From: Liquidambar formosana
Taxonomy: Eukaryota > Streptophyta > Magnoliopsida > Saxifragales > Altingiaceae
Reading direction: 5' to 3'
DNA length: 64,000 nucleotides
Assembly: GCA_039720395.1 (NCBI GenBank)
Contig: CM077826.1
Coordinates: 39,246,087-39,310,086 of the forward strand
A model generated the notes under the pieces. It had not been told where the DNA came from. It saw only the letters and a list, made by a program, of their open reading frames with translations, and did no database searches. Within the stretch, counting starts at the first letter, position 1; each line of letters opens with the position of its first letter. The translations under genes and the position numbers were made by a program. Positions 23,637 through 33,200 of the stretch are shown in pieces.

Positions 23637-25869
23637 AGAAAGTAGTAGCATTTTCAAATTAATAAATACCACAGATTTAAAAATATATAAATTAACATTT
23701 ATGGGACATTTAAAATCATAGTAGCATAGTTATGTAAAGACAAAAGGTTTATATTGCATCATGTATTAAAGTATACAAAAATTATACATAAACCCGTAAA
23801 AAAAATACTCTAAAGTTAGTTCTACTAAGATACATGGTTTGATATAAAATGTACAAAAAAAATAAAATAAACATAGTTGAAACTTGACAGTTATTTAATG
23901 CAATCAAATAACAAAATAAATAAATGATTGCTCCCTTTAAAAAATTAGTTCAAAAGATTTAACAGATTACATGAGGCATATGCCTGACGCACCTTTGACT
24001 ACAGCTCGGCTGGTTAGGCATATGCCTAATGAGTGCCTTGCTTAATTTTTTAAGCTTTGATGTGTTTTTTGAACTACCTTGCCCAAAGGCAAGCATTGAG
24101 GCAAGCCTCAAAAGAGCATTTTAAAACAATGTGAAGCCTGTACACACGCACACTTATTTCACAGTTGCCATGAGCAAAACATTTTAACAACGAGGAATTC
24201 CTTTTTGCTGTGGTACTAATACTTGTTTTTGCTCTGCTATTCTGCCCAAGCCTAGCTGGGTGCGGGTCATAAAACAAAAACAAAAAAAATTCTAATTCAG
24301 GTCAGGCATACTATGTGTAAGGATTCTACCATTCATGATCAATAATAGATAAAAATAGGGGGAATCATAGATTGGTCTGGCTACGGGCAAATAATTACAT
24401 ATCAATACAAATGACTGCTAACTCCTTGGTAGATGACTACTAGCTTAAATAAGAATGACCACTAACTGTAATTATTTTCCTATAGCTGGACAATTTGTAA
24501 TGCCCTCAAAATAAAAAATAAGGCTATTCCATTTCGACAAAAGACCAAATTCCATAGCTTTGTTTATCCTGATTTAATTTCCTATCCCAGAGAGAAATGT
24601 CCTTCCGTTTGGGGCCAGTTGTGTGCATGATATTAGGTTTTTTTGGGGTGGGTGGTGGGTGGGGGTGTGACTCATGTGAGGTCCCCTACAGTGTAACTTA
24701 AACTGTGCCTTAAGGTTAGTTTTAAGAATTATAACCATTTGAAAACAAGGATTATATGTATTGATGTACTCCTGCAAGTACTTTCTGTTAGCTGTCATGG
24801 CTTCTTGTATTAAAGAATTTATTAGTTTAGTTTTTGGCGACACAGTTTCAGTCAGCAAGAGAAAAATATCCATTCACAACTATAAAGCATCTTTGTCTAT
24901 CCTGGGGTTGCAGGTGGTTCATGCTGTTACAGGGAAAGTTCCCGTTCTCTTTGATGGTGGAGTGCGGCGGGGAACAGATATTTTCAAGGCATTATCCCTA
25001 GGGGCACAAGCTGTTCTCGTAAGATCTTTGCCAATAACTATTCAATTTGTATAACATAAACATCTCATTTTACACTAATTCATTTCTCCAGTGCAACAAG
25101 CAGCATTGTTCTTGTAAGATCTTTGTCAATAACTATTCAATTTGTTTAAAACATCTCATGTTACCCTTGTTCATTTCTCCAGTGAAACTTAACAGCCAGC
25201 TTCTCACTGGTTAACCTAAAAGGATGATTAGTATCCATCCATCATGCACTTTGTAATTATTGGTGGTTATAACGTCAAGATGTGCTTGCAAGTTGCAATC
25301 AATTGACAGTTGGTAGTGTGAGATACAGCTCCATGATATTGGGATTCTGTCCTTCTAGCTTATTGCTTAAACTTATTTTGGCACCTTAACCAAAATTTTG
25401 GTTCATTTGGAAAACTTTTCTGGTGTAGAAGGTAAAGAATAATTTTGGTGTATGGGTATCATGAATAACACCAAGGATTGACAATGCATTTCAGCATATA
25501 CTAATCCATTCTCTATCTCCTCCTCTCTCATAGTTGGTGTCAGAATATTAAAACAATTGCCCCTGCTTTATTTTATTTCTTTATTTTTTTAATTTTTTTT
25601 ATAAGAAACAGATTGTATAAATCATACTCTTTTATGTCTCATGATGTTCTCTCTTACTTCTTTACGGCAATTCACCTATTTTCCTGCAGGTTGGAAGGCC
25701 TGTTATCTATGGACTGGCAGCAAAGGGAGAATATGGGGTGAAAAGGGTTGTCGATATGCTGAAGGATGAGCTTGAGCTCTCTATGGCCCTTTCTGGATGT
25801 CCTAGTGTGAAGGATATAACCAGAAGCCATGTGAGGACAGAGCGGGACAGAGTCCAATCCATGCTTTAA
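18732..25869 (+). CDS. HAOX: (S)-2-hydroxy-acid oxidase (GLO/HAOX-like), copy 2, active site intact
   Basis: Same gene structure as its upstream neighbour. Eleven exons give 364 codons: 18732-18874, 18960-19084, 19164-19210, 19296-19373, 19504-19628, 19836-19893, 21887-21949, 22352-22421, 22981-23081, 24914-25018, 25690-25869. All junctions are GT-AG and reading phases are kept. The catalytic motif SNHGARQ is present (His253, Arg256). The first block reads [13 protein letters not shown], with Phe26 where glycolate oxidase has substrate-contacting Tyr24. Arabidopsis HAOX2, as I remember it, also has Phe here, which suggests a preference for longer 2-hydroxy acids (inference). The C-terminus RDRVQSML ends in the PTS1-like SML. 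This copy looks functional. GLO3/GLO4 is the nearest named group; the exact orthologue needs a tree. Confidence 0.92.
20944..21196. mobile_element. Stowaway-like (Tc1/mariner) MITE, 253 bp, HAOX copy 2 intron 6
   Basis: The left end is CTCCATCCGTCCCA and the reverse complement of the right end is CTCCCTCTGTCCCA. TA dinucleotides flank both sides (20942-20943 and 21197-21198). The CTCCNTCYGTCCC terminus is typical of plant Stowaway elements. Copy 1 lacks the insertion at the matching intron position. Confidence 0.88.
21298..21318. repeat. (GA)n microsatellite, HAOX copy 2 intron 6
   Basis: A short GA run at the position equivalent to the longer GA array of copy 1 (11,715-11,762). The array has changed length since the duplication. 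Confidence 0.75.
23470..24170. mobile_element. Probable hAT-like MITE in HAOX copy 2 intron 9
   Basis: Copy 1 has no counterpart. The ends show loosely opposed motifs: GTTTTTAAAGGTGAAAGC on the left and GAGCATTTTAAAACAATG on the right. The block is full of opposed AAGCCTCAAGGCAT and GGCATATGCCT palindromes. It contains a poly-A/(GAAA)n run (23,582-23,640). I could not fix the target duplication, so the ends are approximate. Confidence 0.45.
23582..23642. repeat. Poly-A followed by (GAAA)n
   Basis: An A-run of about 25 bp passes into GAAA tetramers. It lies inside the probable MITE of HAOX copy 2 intron 9. Confidence 0.85.
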
Positions 25870-27221
25870 TACTGTTCCAGAGCATTGAAACACACTAGAT
25901 GTGAAATATTTAATTATGTATATCATAATGGAATTTTTTGATGGATTTTTCTTATCACATAATTTGACATATATATGCATGCGTATTATTCTTTTTTTTT
26001 TTTTTTTTTTTTTTTGGGGTTCAAATATGCATGCATGTTCAGGAATAGGACACGTTGGCAATTCTCCTATGGTTTTTGGTTGGCATGTTGAGAATGGAGG
26101 ATGGAACCTTGAACTTTCACACCTTCCATATCATTTTCCTCTATACTGAATATTCATTCTTCATAGACCTGCAATTTACAAATAAGGCACTTTAATTGCA
26201 ATAGATTAAATGTTGTTTTTCTGTGGACGTTCAGTAAATTGGAACCCACATTGTTTGCTCCAGAGTGAGCACAAGGCATCATTTGGCCCTGCGTTTGTGA
26301 TGCAAAATTGATACCATTATGATCCTTTATTGGTGACATTCTACAGTAATTCAAAATGTTGGAAGTTGAGTTCCTTGGTACTAAGCAGAGTGCTGCTGCC
26401 TAGGAAAGAGGCTGGAAACACATGCTTCCGTTCCATAACATGTAAATACTCAGCAATATGCTTAACGATAGTCTTAGTGACTGATGGTATCACAGGCAGT
26501 GAAAAGACAGTTTGACATTAACTGCACATATGCGTCTATCTACCCCATCATTGACATCTGTCAATTTTTTTCCTTCGAACCTATGGGAGCCAGGATTTTG
26601 AATGAGGCCCAAAATCAAGACGAATAAGACGAGTGGCTAAAATTCTCATTACTATTGTTGAGGGTTAAGGTGAAACAGGCTCAAGACTCGGTGCTGTCAT
26701 TAGTGCACGAGCATAAGACATTCACCTCAGGTAAGCTTCTGTTTGGAGGTTACTTTTGCACTACCATTAGTGCGTATGCCACCATTCTTGACTGTCTGCT
26801 TCTTACAATGATACCCGTGACATCCATGTTAGATGGTTCCACAAAGACAAGCATTAACTTCACTCAATTTTGGTAAATACTTTTATGCAAGTAACTGGAT
26901 TAATATAACCAATGTCCAGGAAAATTTTACAAGCTTACATCCCACTGCACATGATAGCTTAATGTCTAGTCTTATTTCTTGACAGATTCTGCCATATCCA
27001 ACTGCACGCAACCAAATATGAATTCCTCACATCATCAAACCTGATTTTATGGAGAAAAAAATTAAATGATCGGAGTTGCCACCTTCCTGTTGATTCCAAC
27101 GCTATCTCCTCGCTACAACATTGGCCTTCTGTTAAATAACAATTGAAGAAGAGGGGACAAATTTGAACCAGAGCAGCCAGGCACCACCACAAGAATTGGG
27201 ACCCAAGCTTTTTGAACTTCA
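25870..27221. other. 3' flank of HAOX copy 2 and intergenic DNA
   Basis: Homology to the copy 1 3' flank extends to about 26,390. A T-homopolymer lies near 25,992-26,015. Beyond that I recognise no gene on the + strand. The 26,900-27,221 part could be 3'UTR-like sequence of the antisense EAF1-like fragment (inference). Confidence 0.4.
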
Positions 27222-27897
27222 CTATGCATTACTAACAGAATTGCTCTTGTTCACACCTTGTAGCTCCATAGGAGAATTTGTGATACTACCGACAGAGCCA
27301 AGGGTCTGCAAGCTCAACTGCGGGCTTGCTGGACAAGTCTCTTGATTATTGGCACTCAAGGGATGGATAGCCCCTGAACTCATCTGTTGCAGGCTCATTG
27401 GCGTCCGTTGGTTCATTTGCTGTGGGCTAGTCTGTTGCTGTTGCTGCTGAGGCTGTTGGTTCAATTGCTGTGCAATTCCCATGGTTGAGGGTGAGCTCAC
27501 CTGTGGAGGCGAAACGACAGCTTGTAGTGGAGAGGTGGTTTCTTGCTGCTGTGGTTGCTGCTGTTGCAGGTGTTGCTGTAACTGCTGTTGTTGCTGCTGT
27601 TGTAATTGCCTGCTGCTACTGCTGTTGCATCTGTTGCTGCTGTAATTGCAACTGTTGCTGCTGCTGCTGCTGGTGTTGGTTCATGTAAGCGTTCATCAAC
27701 TTTGGTGGACCCATAGGCCCCATCGCTGTTCGCTGCATTGGGTTGATGTTAGCTCGGTTTAGAGTCTGGCCCAGCATCGAAAGACCAGCAGAGCCAGGCT
27801 GTATCTCTCTGGCTCCTGACATCCCCGTTATGCTTGACTGAGGACCTCCCATTTGTTCTCTATAATAAAAATGACTGAGCGATGACCTTATCTGCAT
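27222..27897 (-). pseudogene. EAF1: EAF1-like (chromatin modification) C-terminal fragment, broken
   Basis: Read on the minus strand, the first part contains SAGLSMLGQTLNRANINPMQ and GPMGPPKLM followed by a Gln-rich run. The second part contains PASPQLSLQTLGSVGSITNS and GVNKSNSV up to a stop at 27222. From memory these match the C-terminus of the plant EAF1 helicase/SANT-associated protein of the NuA4 complex. The two parts are in different frames. A TAG interrupts the first frame after MQQQ near 27,616, and a frame change follows within the poly-Gln tract. No intron is visible across the fragment, and the large N-terminal HSA/SANT region is absent. A truncated, decayed gene copy is the best reading; an intact last exon of a gene outside the window is not supported. 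Confidence 0.6.
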
Positions 27898-28162
27898 CTA
27901 AAGGATTAAATAGACCTTCAACCCAAATTCCAACCCGTGGTGGGTTAGAATGTTTAGGGACACCAATTGAAAGAGCCTTTAAGAACCTCCACTGGGCCTT
28001 GTTCCGTGTATTTGGGGCTTTGATAACAATGATCTCAAGAATTGAGCGATTGCTGCTATAGTTTTAACAGATTCTGATCCCCTAAAATCTTTTGCGTTGT
28101 GGTATCTCTAACTATTACGGGTTTTTCTTTTCTTTTTTCTTTTACTGTAAAATTAACTTTTA
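27898..28162. other. Intergenic, no gene recognised
   Basis: AT-rich DNA with no recognisable coding or repeat structure. Confidence 0.4.
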
Positions 28163-28359
28163 GGGCCCATTTGGGAATCTTAAAAATTGGATCAAATTAG
28201 TCCACTCCATAACTATTGTTTAATTTTTAAATAAACCAATTCACAATTGGTTTTCTTATTTTCAGAAGAAATCTAAACAGATTATTAGTGAGAAAAAAAA
28301 GACTTACTAGTCATACTTATATTCATCTGACTAGATTTTTCGGGATTGCCAAACAACCC
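28163..28359. mobile_element. Possible small MITE (~197 bp)
   Basis: The left end GGGCCCATTTGGGAATC and the reverse-complemented right end GGGTTGTTTGGCAATCCC are imperfect inverted repeats. Flanks are TTA on the left and TTT on the right, so the target duplication is not clean. This could be an old Tourist- or hAT-type MITE. Confidence 0.45.
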
Positions 28360-28982
28360 TTTAGAGTTTTAGGCATAGCTAATACAGTGGGTTGGGTTCG
28401 AGTTAGGTTTGTGTGGGCTTGCTGCAAAAACAGGTTGGGTTGGGTTAAGCAATTTTTGTCCCAGCCCATTTATGACTTTCCGTCTACCTCCCACGCAGTC
28501 GATAGGGATGGCAATTTCGCCCTAATCTATAGGGTCCCGTCTTGATTCATACCCGAATGGATGGGTATTTTTTTATTTTTTCGGGTATCGGGTTGGGTAT
28601 GGGTATAAATTTTAAAAAAATTTCGGGTACGGGTCAGGCATGAATCACAATAAAAAAAAACTCGAAGACTCGACCCAACCCGATATATTTACATAATATA
28701 TATATATATTTTACAATAAAATATAAATAGCTACTTAAAAAAAAAGTTAAAAAAGTCAAAAAAAAAAAAAAAAAAAAAACCCTAAGTCACACTCACCTTC
28801 TAGAATCTAGACCCTTTCGGCTTTCACAGTTCACTTCCTTCCCCTTCCTTTCCTAATCACTTTCAGCAATTTGCCGCCGCCCCTCAGCCCTCGCCCCCTC
28901 CCAGCCAGCCAGCCTCCCCTCCCTCAGACCTCAGTCCCTCAGTCCCTCATAGTCACGGCCCTAGTGCCCTCAGATCAGGCCT

Positions 28983-29160
28983 CACTCCTCAGCACTCAGC
29001 ACTCAGCACTCAGCACTCAGCACTCAGCCCTCACCCTCGCGGAGTCACGCCCTGGCCCTCGCACCCTCGCGGGCCTCGCCACTCGCCACTGCCGCTCAGC
29101 GCTCACGGCTTGCCACTTGCCACTCGCCACTCGCCACTGCCGCTCCGCACTCAGCTCACG
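28983..29160. repeat. CACTCAG and CACTCGC short tandem repeats in the hAT element
   Basis: A pure run of CACTCAG units (about 28,987-29,028) is followed by degenerate CACTCGC/CACTGCC units. This is the most GC-rich stretch of the neighbourhood. It lies upstream of the transposase remnant, so it may have been the element's promoter or 5'UTR. Confidence 0.8.
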
Positions 29161-29619
29161 TCTCACGCCCTCCACCACCATCGCCGGACCCTCACGCGTC
29201 ATGCCTCCGACCACTGTCACGGCCTCACCTTCACTGCTTCACCCTCTTCTAGATCTGACCAGATCTGAGATCTACATCTACACTAGATCGACCACAAGTC
29301 CACGACAACCAGATCTACTCATCTACACCTGATCTACTCATCAGTCCGTAAGCCACTGAACTCTCAAGCATCCTTCTTGCTTTTTTTTTTTTTTTTTTTT
29401 TTTTCAATTTTTCTAGGTTTTGAATAATTGAATTTCATGCATTAAAATCTGAATTATATTTTTGAGTTGTAATAATTTATATTAATCTTATATTTTTGAG
29501 TTGTAATAATTTCTGGATTGTTCATTTATTCTTATAAATTGTCATAATATTAATATTAATATTAATCTGAATTATATTCTTGATTTGTTCTTATAAATTT
29601 CTTAGGTTGAAATTTGAAA

Positions 29620-29871
29620 ATGTCCACTTGTAATAATTCTCAATTATCACCTTCGGTTGAAAGCTCACAACCATTACCGGATGAGAGTTCTCACCCATCG
29701 TCAACTCCAACTGATAATTCTCCAATTCCCATTGAAAATGAAGATAGTGGCAAGATAGAAGATTCTAATTCTAATTCCGATAATAGTAGACTAAAGAGTG
29801 ATGTGTGGGAGCATTTTGTGAGGAGTTTTGAGAAAGGAGAGTGGAAAGTAGCTTGGTATATGATTATATGA
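29620..29871 (+). pseudogene. hAT transposase N-terminal remnant (BED-finger start)
   Basis: The frame begins MSTCNNSQ, runs through a Ser/Pro/Asp-rich stretch, and ends with RLKSDVWEHFVRSFEKGEWK before a stop. The S-x-VW-x-HF pattern is how plant hAT BED zinc fingers begin. The Cys and His ligands and the whole catalytic region are missing. A T-rich tract and CTTAG just upstream resemble a 3' splice site. It is non-functional. Confidence 0.6.
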
Positions 29872-30283
29872 ATAACATGTAATAGGTGTAAGTAGCAAAA
29901 AAATGGAATTTGGGGGAAAAAAATCCTCACAATAGGGCGATCGGGCATGGGCGGGTCGGGCATGGATTGCCCAAGAAGACAGTGGATCGGGGATGGAGGT
30001 TGATTCTTCATACCCATCGGGTATCGGGTCGGGCATGGGTATAAGAGATTAAAGATCGGGTTGGGCATGGGGTAGTGCCGACCCGCATCCGACCCGACCC
30101 ATTGCCATCCCTGGCAGTCGAGTATTCTCCAGCCCTACATCTTATGGTACTCTGCGTAGCAGGGAAAAACAAAAAACAAGAAAAAACCCTTCTTATGGTG
30201 CTTCAGTTAACTGACGTTGCCGTTCTCTACTTATTTTGAATTGATCACACACATTACCCTCTTCTCAGTTCACACTCCACAAA

Positions 30284-33200
30284 ATGGAAGTGGTGATCGC
30301 ATCGTCTCCGATCGATGCCGGCATTAGTTGCTGGGACCTACACTCAGGCGCAGAGCAACTCCGATACCGATCGTGCGCTTCCACTCCTCACGGCCTTACA
30401 TGCGTCGGCCAACGCTTCCTTGCCTCCTCTCAGCTTCGAGACTCCTCTTCCTCTTCGGGCTCCGTTCTCTACTGGTCCTGGAACAAGGTCTGTCTCGATT
30501 CTCTTTTTCCTTTCCCAAACCACTTTTACCTTGTAGCTATGGTGTTTGATAAATTGCCACTTCGAACGAAGTTCTGTAATATGCATATGCTTCATTGTAC
30601 AGCCCCAGGTAGAAGTTAAGAGCTTTCCCGCAGAACCAATTAAGCCACTCGCTTCTAACCGTGAAGGCACCTATATTATCGGAGGAGGTTTATCTGGGTA
30701 TATTTACTTTTGGGAGGTAAAATTTTATTGTTTCTCCCTAGTTTGTTTTCATATTTATTTTTTCGTGTTATGGATGATAAGAATTGAATTGTCATGGAAA
30801 ATGCAATTGGATGCCTGTGAGGAATTGTTTATACTGATAGATGTTGTGTGAGCCAGGTTGCAAGTGGTATGCTGCTGAAGAAGTGGCATGGACATTATAG
30901 GGCTGTTACTTGCTTGGTACTATCTGACGACGAGTCGCTACTAATTTCTGGGGCTGAGGATGGATCTGTTAGAGTTTGGTCACTTTTCATGTACTTACTG
31001 CTCATCTTAATGTGCATATTTTATAACATAATCTATTGTTCAATTGTTACAGTTACTGAGATAATCTCATTATCTCTCTCTCTTTCTTTCTCTCTTTCTT
31101 TCTTTCTCCCTCTGATGAATCAGGATATTTGATGATATACGAAGGGAGGAAGCAAAACATCTCTTTGAACATAGTTTCGACGAGCACAGTTTATGCGTAA
31201 CTAATATTGTTTGTGGTTATGGAGGATGCAATGCAATTATAGTGTCTGCTTCTGAGGACCGAACTTGTAAGGTTGGTTGTGCTCACAACTGATTTTCATA
31301 TGTGGTCATAAATATGTGATATACTGCTGGCCAATTTGGTAAACAACGTATTTGGTTGGATTAGCGTATTAAAATGAATGGTGTGGAGCTGTGAATATTC
31401 AGAGAGCTCTGCTCTTGTTGCTATTACATATCATGTTATAGTTCTATATGGGTTATGAATTATAAATTTAAAGGCGTGGAATGCTTTGGAGTGAAGGGGC
31501 TGATCAGTGAAGTCATAATTGGTCATTTATTGATTTGTTTAAGTGATCATATTTGTCTGAGTTTGATCACCTGCATGCCTGCGCTGGGGCAGGGAGGTGC
31601 TTGTAGAATTGAAGTTGAGGGATTGTTGTGATACAGCAATGGGGTTATGTGATTGATTCATAATGTTGTCTAGTCATTGATGTAATATTGTTTTACATCT
31701 TGTAGCAAAAAAAAAATATATATTTTCTTACATCTTATTTAAATGTTGTTTTTTGAGTTCATGTTCTAGTTATTCTTGTACTGGGGTTCTTAGGGGGGAC
31801 AGAGAACATCCCTTTTTAAAAAGTATTTCTGTGCCCTTTGAGACAATCAGACAAGATTTAGTTGCCTTTTTTTGGCCCCAACCTAAGAACCTTTGAAAAT
31901 TCCCCTGTATGGTGCCTCCATTGCATTACACCTGCATGTATGAAGTTTCTTGCAGCTTTTTGGAACTAAGCCACTGGTCTTTTAACTCCTTTTTGTCCTT
32001 TAGAAAAGCTTTTACTACTATTCACGATAAAGAAAAGGAAAAGTTCACTTGTTCTTGTTTAGATCATTTTCAAAGGTTCAAATGAGATTTCTTCCTTCAT
32101 CCCTTGTTTACTCTTTTTCTTTTCAGCCTCTCATCACTCTTTGAAAAAACTGATGTTTTCTGAGATTTATGAAGCCTGTAAGCAAACAGAGTATTTATGG
32201 GTGTTTGAACCTTTATGATTCGAAAAATCAGATTTCCATCATATCTAAACAACCTTCGATGAATTTGGCTATAACAAACCAAAACAACCCTCTCTCTCTC
32301 TGGCTCCCTAATCCTTTCATCTCCTTGTCCTCCTCAACTCTCATGGACAATTTTAGTCATCCCTGTTTATAAGATTTTCCACCTATTTTACTTGCTAAAG
32401 ACTTACGTGAGACTTACTCAGTCCAGTTCATTTTTATTTATTTATTTATTTTTTATCTATAATGTCACAGGTTTCCAACTCCACCAAAAGTGAAGTTAAT
32501 AGCCATTTTTTATACTTTTCTGTACATTGTCCATTTGTCGCTCATTTCATAGAGGGTGTCTTTGCATCATTGTCCATTTAATGTGCTCTCTCTCTTTCTC
32601 TGATGCATCTTTGGAATTATGTGTAATGATGTTATTTTGTTGCAATGAACCTTTGATTTTTACACTCATCTACATTGTCTTAGGTTTGGAGCTTATCTAA
32701 GGGAAAATTATTAAGAAATATTATATTTCCTTCAATAATTGATGCAATTGCATTGGACCCTGGCGAACATGTGTTTTATGCTGGCAGTAGAGATGGCAAG
32801 ATATACATTGCTGCACTCAGTGCTGAAAGCACGTCTAGCAGCAGTTATGGGATGCATATCCTTGGTTCATTGTCTGATCACAGGTTTGTCCTTTTCTTAT
32901 AGTTCCTGTATCTGTAAATGCACCAAATTGTTTGATATGTAGTCTATTTAGTTGTTTCCTTACATTTAAATTATTTAATATTGTTAGGGCCTATTTGGGT
33001 GTCCAATTCGAAATTAAACAATTCAAGAAATTTTACATAGTAGTGAAGGCATAAATATACCACCTTGAATTAGAATATTTTTAAAAGTGCGAGTCATCAC
33101 TATAGTTGATATTATAGGATCAATTCTTAGAAATTCATGATATGCCACTATTTTGAATTTCTCCTCTTATTTGTGATGATGGCCATCATTTTCTTGAATT

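Larger units (their letters stand above)
28503..30113 (+). mobile_element. hAT deletion derivative (1611 bp)
   Basis: A perfect 8-bp duplication GCAGTCGA lies at 28495-28502 and 30114-30121. Terminal inverted repeats are TAGGGATGGCAAT on the left and CAGGGATGGCAAT as the reverse complement of the right. Subterminal GGGTCGGG/CGGGTATCGGG motifs are numerous on both sides, as in Ac-like elements. The interior has a GC-rich 5' part with CACTCAG repeats and a short open frame resembling a transposase N-terminus. The rest of the transposase is gone. Confidence 0.88.

Noticed and set aside
27470..27688. Plus-strand Cys/Val-rich frame
   Set aside because: It is the antisense of a poly-Gln (CAG/CAA) tract in the EAF1-like fragment.
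28871..29332. 153-codon Pro/Ser/Thr-rich frame
   Set aside because: It is a translation of CACTCAG-type repeats in the 5' part of the hAT element, with no recognisable domain.
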